Program-made: the position numbers and the translations under genes
DNA from: Gnetum montanum
Lineage: Eukaryota > Streptophyta > Gnetopsida > Gnetales > Gnetaceae
NCBI GenBank assembly: GCA_015680685.1
Contig: MNCI01008925.1
Location: 48,530 to 112,529 of the forward strand
Reading direction: 5' to 3'
Length of the DNA: 64,000 nt
Notes under the pieces: model-generated
Seen by the model: the letters and a program-made list of their open reading frames with translations, nothing else
Databases searched by the model: none
What the model was told of the DNA's origin: nothing
Shown: in pieces, positions 11,131-22,151 of the stretch
How positions within the stretch are numbered: the first letter of the stretch is position 1
Layout of the letters: the number at the start of each line of letters is the position of its first letter

Positions 11131-11707
11131 ATAGAGATCCATTTAAAAAAATACTGTTAGGATACTAATGAAGAAAATTATATAAAGTTGAAAGCCCTAG
11201 AAAATTTTATAAGTTAGCTAAATCAAGTTTTTTAGTTAGGGGGCATTTATATGACTACCAATTCACCTATCAAGACAATATATCATTTCCATTACCTTCT
11301 TATTCTACAAATTCACTAGTTGAGCATTGAGCTTCTTATGATTACATCCCCTCTAGGTTTTTGTTTCTTTATTTTAATTCCAGTTGTTGGTTGTAGCTAA
11401 CTATGATTATGATGTTTTAAAAGAGGAAATTAATCCTCTTCCTATCTTAGAGTTAAGATTTTTCAAAGTTTCTTATAAGGATGAAAACCTAAAAAGACAT
11501 CCCTTAAACTATTGTGCTTTTTCTTTAAAATATCTCTTCAATGTTGATGATCTGATATACTCTCAATTTTTTAATTATTATTCATTTTTTGGGAGCTTGA
11601 CACCCTTCCAACTATGATTATGATGTTTGGTGATGCTTATGATTATTAAATTATGTTACATGATTATTTGATTATCTATGTAGTGAGATTCTAATTGTGG
11701 ATTTAAG

Positions 11708-12288
11708 NNNNNNNNNNNNNNNNNNNNNNNNNNNNNNNNNNNNNNNNNNNNNNNNNNNNNNNNNNNNNNNNNNNNNNNNNNNNNNNNNNNNNNNNNNNNN
11801 NNNNNNNNNNNNNNNNNNNNNNNNNNNNNNNNNNNNNNNNNNNNNNNNNNNNNNNNNNNNNNNNNNNNNNNNNNNNNNNNNNNNNNNNNNNNNNNNNNNN
11901 NNNNNNNNNNNNNNNNNNNNNNNNNNNNNNNNNNNNNNNNNNNNNNNNNNNNNNNNNNNNNNNNNNNNNNNNNNNNNNNNNNNNNNNNNNNNNNNNNNNN
12001 NNNNNNNNNNNNNNNNNNNNNNNNNNNNNNNNNNNNNNNNNNNNNNNNNNNNNNNNNNNNNNNNNNNNNNNNNNNNNNNNNNNNNNNNNNNNNNNNNNNN
12101 NNNNNNNNNNNNNNNNNNNNNNNNNNNNNNNNNNNNNNNNNNNNNNNNNNNNNNNNNNNNNNNNNNNNNNNNNNNNNNNNNNNNNNNNNNNNNNNNNNNN
12201 NNNNNNNNNNNNNNNNNNNNNNNNNNNNNNNNNNNNNNNNNNNNNNNNNNNNNNNNNNNNNNNNNNNNNNNNNNNNNNNNNNNNNNNN
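11708..12288. other. Assembly gap (581 N)
   Basis: A run of N. Nothing can be said about its content, and the flanks show no obvious shared sequence. Confidence 0.99.
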
Positions 12289-12708
12289 CCTACACTATGT
12301 ACTGCAAAGATGTGAACACTTAATGGCACATGATTCATCATTAATGAGAAGTCACCTCTTAATGGAATATTACTAGAAGAATTAACTTGAGAAGTTAAGG
12401 GCCTCAAGAACTTAATAATTTATACCAATTTTGTAATATGGATGAATTTTGTAATTTGACAACTTTTTATGAAACAAATCTTTTCAGTAGCCTAATTTAG
12501 ACCTTTTACTTATAACAGTAATTAATTATAAGCAGTTATTATTCTTCTTTTCTTATTTTCTTTCTTCACCAACTTGACTTAATAAAGGCTTGGTATTAGC
12601 TAGACCTTTAACTTATTAAGGACTTGAGACTCAACATAATGACAATGTAATAACATTTTGTTACAAATTTATAAGAGTATTTAATTAGTCTTATGAGATT
12701 TTTTTCAA
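12289..12708. other. Unassigned AT-rich sequence
   Basis: No gene or known repeat was recognised between the gap and the LTR of element C1. Confidence 0.5.
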
Positions 12709-12792
12709 TGATGAAGCATTAATGTGGCACGTCAATAGGCCCCCATTGACGTGACCTCATTGATAGGGCCCCATTTATGTGTTGCTGCCTTG

Positions 12793-12878
12793 TTGATGAG
12801 GCTATGTCGACATAGCATTTGCTACGTCGACACAGCCTTGTCGACTTAGCATTTGCTACGTCGACATAGCCTCATCAA
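12793..12878 (+). promoter_or_regulatory. Large U3 inverted repeat with GTCGAC cores
   Basis: Arms 12793-12811 and 12860-12878 form a perfect 19-bp inverted repeat. The interval holds four GTCGAC cores and two copies of TAGCATTTGCTACGTCGACA. The arms contain TGATGAG and CTCATCA, the same 7-mers that bound most LTRs here. The block ends about 20 bp before the TATA box. Confidence 0.75.
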
Positions 12879-12898
12879 TGTAGCACTATAGCGAAAAC

Positions 12899-12907
12899 TA
12901 TAAATAT
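12899..12907 (+). promoter_or_regulatory. TATA box of the C1 LTR
   Basis: TATAAATAT, just downstream of the palindrome block. Confidence 0.7.
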
Positions 12908-13639
12908 GAGCTCCCAACTGTGTTTATGTGCATCCTATTCATATGAGTAGTTGAAATCTTGTAATTTTCACATTTGAAAGTTAGAATATTTCTCCTGAGT
13001 GTCCTTGAGTGTATGGATCTTTATTTGAGCATTGTTGTACCTGAGCATGACACTGTGTATAGTAATAAAGATGAGCTTCTTGATAAACGTTGTAGCATTC
13101 TGGATAGTTTAGATATTTATTTATGCATTTAATGCTTTCAATTAATTATTTAATGTTTTCCAGTAATTATTTAATTATTTATACAAAAGTACGACTGCTT
13201 CAAGCGTAACATGTATTCACTTGGTAATCCTAGCAGAGTTATTACTTGGCGCACCCAAAAGTATACCGCTTGGTAACCCAGTAATGGATACATGGGTTTA
13301 GGACATGCATGGAAAGTGGGACTAGATGCTTATGTTAGGATTAGTTAAAGATTAGTTAGTTAGTTAAATTAAATTAGTTATTAAATTACTCTCTCTCTTG
13401 AAGCACCAAAATCATAAAACACAAAAGGACAAAAATCATATGCCTTGATTACTCATAACCATACCATTATGCTTCATAAGTGTAATCAGGAAGATAATGA
13501 ATGTCCTTAGGTTAAGGTTTACTTCTTAGAAGACTAGTGCACCAAAATCTATAAAGTCCATGAAATTCAACCAAATTTCCCGTGAGAGCTTTGTGACTCG
13601 TATGGTTGGGCATAGGGCTACCCTTCAATGACTCATCAT

Positions 13640-13657
13640 TAGTGCCATTGTCGAGGA
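13640..13657 (+). other. Primer binding site of C1 (decayed tRNA-Asp type)
   Basis: TAGTGCCATTGTCGAGGA, one base after the LTR. It differs from the intact site of the minus element mainly by C/T and G/A changes. Confidence 0.8.
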
Positions 13658-13789
13658 CTTTGTTTGTTTAAACGTGATCTATCTAGGATTAGTGAACATT
13701 ATTAATATCATTGAATGAACCTAAAGTTAACATCACTTTCACACAACCTATAATTACAAAAGCACACTAATTATTTTACTTGTTACAAA

Positions 13790-15200
13790 ATGTCTTCTTC
13801 CCATAGGCATGAAGATGTCAAATTGCCGGTTCCACAAGAGTGCAAAGTGATATATACTCATCTAGATGAGTATGTACCAGACTTCACCTTCATCCCACAT
13901 TAGGATGAAAAACTGTGATAGTGTGATATGAAGGGCAACATCGTATTATCCCTTGATTAATCTGTGCCAGGGATGCTCTTCCAAACTCTTAAGAAGTTAG
14001 GCATTTTAGATCTTCAGAAAAAATACGTTGTGAATGGTTATGACACTCAAGAGTATCGTCCCACTGAAACACAACATAGGAGATTGGCACTAGCAGAGGT
14101 ATCAACATAGGAATAGTAAATAATGAGAAAGAAATATTAACTAAGAAAATAATAAATAATAATTAACAATTAAAAAATTAAAAACTAAGTGAATGCTACA
14201 ATGATGGAGTAATCTCGATCTTTATTGCTAAATGTGTGCATGTCCAAGTACGTCACACTTGAACAAAGTTTTCATATAATTACAATCATCACACTATGGG
14301 CATGTACTTGAAAAGAATTGAAAATTGACAAAATGACTCTACTCTAAGATTTACCAACTCACTCCTTTCATGCATTCTTGAGTGCTATATTTATAGGTCC
14401 ACACATGAATCATGATATCATGTATTTGATATTGTTATCCAGGCTGTGATATCACGCACTCGATATCGAGTATTTGATATCGGGGCTTGGAAAACCATGA
14501 TTCATCAATGTCTAATCTGAGAAAGAAAATTAAAGGTTGGAAATAGGAAATACATGAATCCTTGGATGTCATCATGGGTAGATATTATTCACTCTTACAA
14601 TGATGCCCTAGCCATGATTGTTCTTAGAGTGAATAACTCTGCCATATTATAGATGGGCTTAGAGCAAAAACTAGAAGAACTCTTGGAGTTTATGCCCAAG
14701 GAAGATTGTCTAAATTGAGAGTTCATTAGATTCAAAGGCTAATAGAGCAAGTAGTAAAAGAATATAGTGAGTTGTGAAAAAGGGAGAGTGTAGAAGAGTA
14801 TAATAGAGATCCTTCCATAAAGAAATGGGAGGTCCAATTTTGTGACAAGGAGAAGTCACCACTCAATGAAGTGGTGAAGAGGAAAACCTTGCCCATTCAA
14901 AAATTTGTTTATGATGTTTTGGTAAAGGTTGATAAATTATGGGACTCTTTGGATGAAAAATTCCAAACTACTATGAAGATTGTTGAAGAATCCAAAGAGA
15001 AAAATAGTGGTCATAATCATAGGAGGTGAAAAGAAGCTAAACGTGCCTACTATAAAGGTAAGGGCAAAGCTTCTATAGTAGAAGAAGTCATGGAGACAAA
15101 ATCTAAAGGTGATACTGGTTGTAAAATTTGTTAATATGAACATTCAAAGGTATGTTACCTTGTAGTGTCACACTGATAAGATTCTAAGGTGTACTCATTG
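13790..15200 (+). pseudogene. C1 gag (nucleocapsid/capsid), broken
   Basis: ATG at 13790 begins M-S-S-S-H. The N-terminal region continues to about 14102 with in-frame stops, then 14103-14507 is a foreign minus-strand LTR piece. Gag resumes at 14508 (S-N-L-R-K, then the Y-Y-S-L-L-Q-type capsid segment) and reaches a zinc-knuckle-like C-K-I-C-x3-H region near 15120-15165. That region has a stop after its second Cys. Comparison with other copies shows the middle of gag is missing where the LTR piece lies. Confidence 0.75.
14103..14507 (-). repeat. LTR fragment embedded in C1 gag
   Basis: It matches the U3/R half of the solo LTR at 60734-61588, including the AAGTGAATGCTACAATGATG region, a TATTTATAGG element and GATATC palindromes. 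It ends ATTCATCA. Only this half is present, and no flanking duplication is visible. Confidence 0.75.
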
Positions 15201-15839
15201 AATCCACAACTAGCAAGGAGGTAAGCAGCTAGACGATTGCCTTATCCTCAAGGCAATCTGAGGCAGTTCCACTAACACCAACAAGCTTATAATCCAAGTG
15301 AAGATCCACCACAACCATATGAATAATATGAACAATGGCACCAACCACAATCGTGGAGAATGCCATTGCTAAGATATTAGTACCCTTATAAGCAACTAAA
15401 TTCATATGGGTACTATGTTCAACAACTTGTCTCTTCAAGAAGTTCTGCAAGCCATGCCTCATTTTAGCATCACTATTACCATCCAGGGTACCATTGTACA
15501 CATTCACCATCTACTCTAGGGGAGAACCCATATCCATACCATGCTCTGCATCCATTTGCACACATCCCTCCATCCTCAATCCAATTACCTCCTACTTCAT
15601 CGATGTTGGATGAAATTCCCCCATAGCCATAGCAACGAAATGCTACAAGGGTTGTACATTCACAACCAGCCTTCCACTGAGTGGTTCAGATAATCATTCC
15701 AGGAAATGATCCTTCCAACCCAATAATCCTTCCAAACCCTCACAACCTAATGCGGTTGGTTGCCCTATATCTCCAACACCCTCATCCTCTGCATCAAATA
15801 CATTCAGGTACCCTTTAGACCAAGTGTTACCTCAGATTT
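15201..15839 (+). pseudogene. C1 gag-protease linker (Pro/Gln-rich)
   Basis: This corresponds to the Pro/Gln/Tyr-rich linker of the intact frame at 49004-51397, with the same landmarks such as R-L-P-Y-P-Q-G-N. It is broken by stops and frameshifts. Confidence 0.65.
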
Positions 15840-16300
15840 GTACTATAATGCTTACTCATGCTATTTTTGATTAGATTAAGGCTGGAAATATTCATACAAA
15901 AAGATCTGACCTAGGAAGTCCTTTCATTTACTTGCAGATTGCTGGACATGAGCCATGCAAGGCTCTTATTGATTCTAGTTTCGGTGTTAATCTCATCTTG
16001 CATGACATGTACAAAGCTTAGAACCGAAGACCTCTCAAGAAGAGCAATATCTATTTAGAATTGGTAGACCAATCAATCACTGTTCCTTTAGGATTAGTGG
16101 AAGACACTCTGACCACAGTTTGTAGGTGGTCCTATCCTATCAATATTCTAGTAATCAGGGTTTAAAACTACAAAGGTGACTTGCCCATCATTATGGAAAG
16201 GGCATGGTTAAGCATAGTAGATGCATGTATGGGTATAAAGAACCTCTCCTTGGAAATCTCCAAGGAAAATGAATTTGGACGATTAAAGAAGAAGCATGTT
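15840..16300 (+). pseudogene. C1 aspartic protease domain
   Basis: The retropepsin core is recognisable. The active-site loop at 15961-15990 reads A-L-I-D-S-S-F-G-V-N, followed by L-V-D-Q-S-I-T-V-P-L-G-L-V-E-D and D-L-P-I-I-M-E-R-A-W. The usual D-S/T-G has become D-S-S, and the usual G of the G-R-A-W motif is E, so the enzyme would be inactive. Confidence 0.7.
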
Positions 16301-16799
16301 CCATGTATCGCGTACAGTGATAGCGGGTGCAATTACATGCAAAATATTTGATCCATCAAGAGTACATTCATTAAAGCATGCAATCAGTGTGCACATGCAA
16401 AAGATATTCAAAGGTGCATATATGTAGCAACCACAAAATAGGAGGGCACCCAATGGTTGATAACTGACTCTAATAGTAGCATACTGCACATGGAACCAAC
16501 TGAGAACCTAACATGCACCTATGTCAAAAGCATGGATGAACTTGAGCAAGTTCATTGCCAAAGCTCTGGCAATGAAGAAAATAATGATACATGTTGGGAA
16601 GAGTTGGAAATCCTTGATAATTTCAAGTAGGATCCCTTAGAGTTAAAAAATATATTGGCTGGCATGGAATACACATTTTTAAACAATGATAATCTGGTCA
16701 TAATCAATGCAAATATTACTCCAGAACAAAAAGACAAGCTATTGTAGGTTGTCAACAAGTGACCAAAAACCTTTGCTTGGTCATATCCTGAACTAACAG

Positions 16800-17540
16800 G
16801 AATCAATCCAAGGATGTGCCAACATTTCATCTATAGTAATCCAACCATGAAGCCAAGAAGGCAACCGTAGAGGAAATTAAATCCCAAATTGAAGCAAATC
16901 ATCAAGGAGGAAATAGAATAACTCCTCAAGGTAGGGTTCATCTATCCCATCATGAATAGTGAGTAGGTTAGCTTGCTCATAATTGTGCCAAAGAAAGGTG
17001 GCAAGTGGTGGGTCTGCATCTACTTTAGGTTGTTAAATACAACAACATTTAAAGATCATTTCCCATTTCCATTTGTGGATTAAGTGTTGGACACCATATT
17101 TGGGCATTGCTATTATAGCTTTTTGGATGGTTATAGTGGATATAACCAAATCCAAATTATGCCAGAAGATCAAGCCAAGAAAACATTCACAAGTCCTTGG
17201 GGAACTTTTGCATATTGTAAGATGCCATTTGGTCTATACAATGCCCTTGCAACATTCCAATGCCTGGTCCTAAGTATTTTCTAGAAACAGATTGATAGCA
17301 AGGTAGAAGTCTTTATGGATGATTTTTCTACCTATGGGGCTACATTTGAGAAAGACCTAGATTGCCTTGAGTAGGTATTGAAAAGATATGTTGAAACAAA
17401 TCTTAGGCTTAATTAGCAGAAAAGCCATCTAATGGTCTAGGAAGGCATAGTATTGGGGCATAGAATTACATAGGCAGGGATTGAGATAGACTCAAAAAAG
17501 ATAAGGATTATCTAAAGAATTACATGCCAACTAGAGATAG
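16800..17540 (+). pseudogene. C1 reverse transcriptase domain
   Basis: Ty3/gypsy RT with K-K-G-G-K-W, F-L-D-G-Y-S-G-Y-N-Q-I (17120-17158), S-P-W-G-T-F-A-Y-C-K-M-P-F-G-L (17190-17235) and the catalytic V-E-V-F-M-D-D-F (M-D-D at 17315-17323). V-E-V-F-M-D-D-F is the form familiar from Athila-type elements. Several in-frame TAG codons interrupt it. Confidence 0.85.
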
Positions 17541-18110
17541 TCAAAGATATCAAATAATTCGTTGGACACATTGGCTACTACCGACATTTCATAGAGAATT
17601 TATTTCAGATTGTAAAGCTGTTGGTCAAGCTTATAAAGAAAGATGCTGCATCTGTTTGGACCAAGGAGTGCAAACATGCATTTTAATTACTAAAGGAGAA
17701 AATCATAGAAACTCTAATTCTACAAGCAACAGACTGGTCTAAACCATTCCATATCATGACAAATTCATCTAATTATGGCTTGGAAGCTATGCTTACATTT
17801 TTGGATGATAAGAAATGTTCATATTACATCCACTATGTGAGCTACAGCATTGTGGGTGTACAATTGAATTACACTACAATTGAAAAAGAACTAATGGTAG
17901 CGGTGTATGCTCTTGACAATTTTAGGCACTATGTGCTTGGTTACAAGGTGTTTGTGCACATAGACTGCAGTGCCATCCACTTTGTAATGAACAATCCAAT
18001 GGTGAGTCCCCATATCATACGGTGGCTCATGACCTTATAGGAATTCAATCTTACAATGGTAGATTGGTAAGGAACTAAGAATGTGACTACTGATCATCTC
18101 TCTCAATTAA
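17541..18110 (+). pseudogene. C1 RT connection and RNase H domain
   Basis: It shows the usual gypsy order: H-Y-R-H-F-I-E-N after RT, W-T-K-E-C, then N-Y-T-T-I-E-K-E-L-M-V-A-V-Y-A-L (17866-17910), V-F-V-H-I-D (17950-17967) and D-H-L-S-Q-L near 18090. The first RNase H acidic position (usually D-A-S) reads T-N-S-S, so the copy is dead. Confidence 0.8.
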
Positions 18111-18311
18111 GATGGAATAATAAAGAGGAGAAGAATCTACTCTTTGATCAATTTCCAGACAAACTTCTCTTTATAAGAGCAATAAATGATCAAGTGTCCA
18201 TAGAAATAGAATGGTATGATGGCATCCTCACTTACCTTTCTCACACAGGAGATGCGACAAGATTTGGACTTTAGGAAGAAGTAATAGTTTCTTCATTGGG
18301 AAAAGTACTTC

Positions 18312-19500
18312 ATGGAAATCAATGGACACCTTTACAAGGTGTCCATTGATGGCCTAGTTCGTTGGTGTGTCCCTGATGCAAATCAACTACATGTTCTTCA
18401 GGATGCTCACGAAAGCCCTTGTGAAGGCCACTATGTAGGAAGATGCATAGCCATAAAAATCCTAATGGTAGGATACTATTCACCTATAATCTTCAGGGAT
18501 GTCCACCAATTTGTCTAATCTTGTGAATGCTATTAACAAGATGGTGGGATGATTGCACAAATGGAGGGTCCTCAATAGTGGATTCAACCACTAGAGCCCT
18601 TTGACATATGGGGCATAGAATTCATGGGCTCCATCATGGCCATGTCTAATGGACAAGCATACATCATTGTAGTAATCAACTACTATAGAAAATGGGCAAA
18701 AGAAACAGTCATCACTGATTGTACATCATCCACTGCTACTAGATTTGTATAACAACATGTTGTAAAGAGGTTTGGAATGCCATGTGCATTGGTTTCTGAA
18801 AATGGAACTCATTTTATAGGTGTCACTTCTAGAAAATTAATTCAATGCTTAGGGGTTGAACATAAATTAACAACACCCTATCACTCGCAAGCCAATGGTC
18901 AAGTAGAGGTAACTAACTAGGAGATTACAAAGATCCTAACAAGGACCATAAGAAAATATAATGGAGGTTGGAGCACAAAACTCAATGATGCCCTATGGGC
19001 CTACTACTCAACATGAAAACTCTCTATTGGCTACTCTTCCTAGGAGGTAGTGTACAACAATCTTCCAACACCTCCAATTCAATCCGAGCTTCATACACTA
19101 TCGACAGCTTATGACTTGAATCTTGATTTAAGTCTAACCCAAAAAGAAATACTGATCAACCTCCATGTGCTAGACAAAAATAGATTTGTGGCCTTATCTT
19201 TGAATGAAGTTCACAATACATTCAACAAGTAATGACATGACTAAAGAATATGGAAAGTGAAATTCCAACCGAGAGATAAGGTTCTTTACTGGAATCCCAC
19301 ATATGTACCTCAAAAACAAATTTTCCAAACATTGTGGAAAGGACCTTAGATAATTTTTGAAACCTTTCCTTCTAGGATCATTACCATATACAAACTTGAA
19401 ATCCCATATAAAAAGTAGTCGGTGAACATCCAATAAGTGAAGCTGTTCCTAGAACCAAGACAAGCTAGTGCAATGAATACCTCAAAGGATGGGAAACCAC
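18312..19500 (+). pseudogene. C1 integrase domain
   Basis: The N-terminal H2C2 zinc-binding part lies at about 18380-18535 (H-V-L-Q-D-A-H, G-H-Y, C-E-C-Y). The catalytic core follows at about 18600-18920: W-G-I-E-F-M-G (the first acidic residue D is replaced by E), S-E-N-G-T-H-F (in place of S-D-N-G-T-H-F) and A-N-G-Q-V-E. A C-terminal segment runs to about 19420. Two of three catalytic positions are changed and stops are frequent. Confidence 0.8.
18318..18350. other. Perfect 14-bp inverted repeat inside integrase
   Basis: ATCAATGGACACCT and its reverse complement are separated by the 5-nt loop TTACA. A 13-bp version with loop CTATA is kept in C2 at 25113-25143. Confidence 0.9.
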
Positions 19501-21300
19501 GTTTAATTTTTCAAATCTCCTCCTTCCAACTTAGTCATGGGGGATATGGCCATCCGTGCTAATCATCCATATGGCTCCTTAGTTTTTCTAATTTTTGTTT
19601 TTCACGTTTTTGATTTTGTAATTTATTTATTTTACAACTTTTTGATTTTTACAATTTTTCTTTTTTTTACGTCAATTTTTCTTTTACACCATCGTTAGTA
19701 CATTTGAATATTTGTTGGATATTTTATACTTTCTTATGTATTTTACCTTGTTTTTTTTAGTGTGGTTTTCATATTTTTCCTAATAAAAGTGCTTTATTGC
19801 TAATAGGACATTATGGTGCTATAACTATTACTAAGGATGGTTTGTGCTTTATGATTGGTTTGCTAATGTTTGGTTTTTACTTTCGAATTTTTGTATTGAT
19901 GGCTCAATCATGGTTTCTTTTTCATGGAATAGGCAATGAGTCCAAAACATCCACCCATCCACAAACTTTATGGTTTTCCTTGTTTTGGAAGTTTGAGGTT
20001 CCTTTCATTAAATCAATTTTTAATAAATTTGTGATTTTGGTAGATTTTGAAAATGGGAAGGATTCAAAGGTCTAAGTAAGGTGTCACTTCAAGGGGACTC
20101 AATACTCTTTGTACTTTTCTACTTACTTGAGTGCTTGAGTGATTTTTATGGACTTCTTATTGTTCCATGTTCCATTAATAGGAAGTCAAATAAAATCTTT
20201 GCATGATGTGGTTTCCATCCAAAAATCCAAAAAAAAAAAAGAAAACATGATGGGAATTCAAAGCACACACCATAGAAAAATAAATAGGCTACAACCTCTA
20301 GTTATGGGACTAGAAAGACATGTACTCATGCCTAAAGGTCCCCTCTAACTAAGGCCCTCTCTCTTACTTTCTACTTCTCTTTATGGAATGGTGGCTATTT
20401 TGTGGGAGCACTCTTGTGTCTTGAGGGGGTGGATCGATCTTGGAGTGATGATGCAAACTCACTGAAAGAGGTTGGTTTTGGTCTAGACTAAGGATGGATC
20501 TTCTCAGGTCATTTTAAACATAAAATCCACAAGGGACTTCTTATGACCTCAATGTGAAATTCCACTACAGCTTCTCTATCATCCATTTATGCTATCCATA
20601 GCCCACCTCACTATTGGTGTCCATGTTCCTGATTCCATGTCTTGGGCTAACGTATTTGAAGTCTTCGATAGAATCTTCCAAGTTTTGGTCCTTAACTTTC
20701 ATCAACCATTAGTCACCTCTGGGTCCCACAAACTTCTTAGGCTGAGGTTATGCAATGGCAAAAAGGGCATGTGCCTGCTATGGAGAGGACCCATTTGCAT
20801 ATCCCTTGTTTAGGTTCGTTAAGTACCTAATCCCTAGGCATTATCGCAACTAGAATCTTTCGTACATCCATCTTCCACATTACAGCATGTGCTCCTTCAT
20901 ATGGTTTGTTCATTAAATACATTCTCCATCAACCTTTTCAACTTTTAAGTTTCAAAGACCCTCTTTAATGGTTTTATCACGTTCTTAGCTTTTTTGGGAT
21001 TCCATGGATCCCAATTTCATTGAAAAATTCATTATATTTTTTGAGATATTGATGTTTGAAAATTTTGGCCAATGGACCCCGTATATGGGGCCCATCGATG
21101 GAGCAGACCTGTATATGAGACCTTGTCAACGTAAGTCAAAAATAGTATAAATAGCCATGACCCCACTTGGAAAATTTTACATTTTCTCACAAATGCCAAA
21201 GAAGTTTTTCAATTTTTCTAAGCCTAGAAGCTTCCAAATCATCTATCCAAATCACTTTGTTCTTTGACCCTACAGGTACCAGAGGTAAGCTCTTTGTCAT
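19501..21300 (+). other. C1 3' noncoding region
   Basis: It starts with AGTCATGGGGG at 19534-19545 and a T-rich block, then follows the same series of short conserved blocks as 358-2316. A TATA-like TATAAATAG at 21142, preceded by palindromic CCCCGTATATGGGG, looks like part of an LTR promoter of another family, but no LTR ends were found. Confidence 0.6.
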
Positions 21301-22151
21301 GGGGGTCACAAATGTATCATTTTTTATAGACAATGTTTCACGATTTTTTCTAACTGCTACAAAGGTTTAACTGAAAAATCAACTATTAAACACTAAATTA
21401 TAAGAATTAAACCTTTCCAATGATCTCTGATGGAAATTATAATAAATAATTGGTAACATAATAAATTTTCCATGGTCCAACTTTAGCTAAGTGTAGCTAA
21501 CTAATTAATGGAAAAAGGTACTTAAAACTTTAAAGTTACACATTACATCTACTAATCCATGGATGTGTTGTAATCGTAGATGACACCAAAAGGAAAGAAC
21601 ACATAGAAAGCAAGAGCATCCCAACCAAGGGAGAAATGACTAGAATGCGAAGAGGCCAAGAATAGCCCCAAGAAAAACCACTTGCAACCCATGCCACAAG
21701 TCCTCTTAGGGAGGAGGCAAAAGTGGAATTTATCAGACAGATTCCATAACCAACAACAATAGCAATAGAACACTCCCATCGGGATGATGTGCTCGCACAA
21801 CCAGTAAACCTCAAGGTGACCTTAATAGAGGCCTACCTAAATCAAATTAAATCAAGGTCCAAAAATTGGTGTTCCAAGAGTTAAACTTTGGTCCTTTCCT
21901 GGAGCATGCACTAAGAGAAGTGTAGGATTAGTTGAAGGTTTCTCCCATGTGGCCAATCATGAATTCCACTAGGAAATAGTACATGGAAAAGATATTTTTG
22001 TTCTAAAATAACAAGTAGCCTAGAGAAATAGTGAAGATCAAGGACATCTCAGTGTCCTACTCAACATAGTTCATTGTTGTGGTGCCTGGGTTGCTTGAAA
22101 TAGGGGTGAACCTTACTCAGACCCTAATGCAGGAAGATCCAAATATCAAGA
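21301..22151. other. Unassigned sequence between C1 and C2
   Basis: No LTR, gag or known gene was recognised. Short open frames exist on both strands without recognisable motifs. The last part (about 22085-22151) runs straight into the gag linker of C2. Confidence 0.4.

Larger units (their letters stand above)
7107..11707. other. AT-rich intergenic stretch without recognised genes
   Basis: The first 330 bp is the presumed 5' flank of the chorismate mutase-like gene. The rest is AT-rich, with many homopolymer runs and no open frame with recognisable similarity. It contains the SINE-like repeats, T-rich minisatellite and short tandem duplications listed separately. A motif ending CATTATTAATATT, followed by a G-rich then C-rich run, recurs near 9743 and 10245, with looser versions near 10997 and 11570. 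This suggests further unclassified dispersed repeats. Confidence 0.6.
12709..13638 (+). repeat. 5' LTR of C1 (930 bp)
   Basis: It starts TGATGAAG and ends CTCATCA, directly followed by a primer binding site. A TATA box lies at 12899, a polyadenylation-like AATAAAG near 13066, and GGTAATCC/GGTAACCC repeats occur downstream. The U3 is built on GTCGAC palindromes and lacks the GATATC type. Confidence 0.85.
12709..21300 (+). mobile_element. C1: autonomous-type Ty3/gypsy (Athila/Tat-like) element, decayed
   Basis: In order it contains a 5' LTR (12709-13638), a primer binding site, gag, protease, RT, RNase H, integrase and a 3' noncoding region. The 3' noncoding region shares blocks with those of the RT-less elements (post-coding AGTCATGGGGG at 19534-19545, GCTAATGTTTGG near 19860, and a shared block near 20330). 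No matching 3' LTR was found, so the right boundary (about 21300) is approximate. Stops occur throughout. Confidence 0.8.

Noticed and set aside
11697-12407. Long open frames across the N run (both strands)
   Set aside because: Unknown bases contain no stops; there is no coding evidence.
21536-21814. Minus-strand open frames between C1 and C2
   Set aside because: Aromatic-rich, with no recognisable motif; two overlapping frames are equally open, so coding is unsupported.
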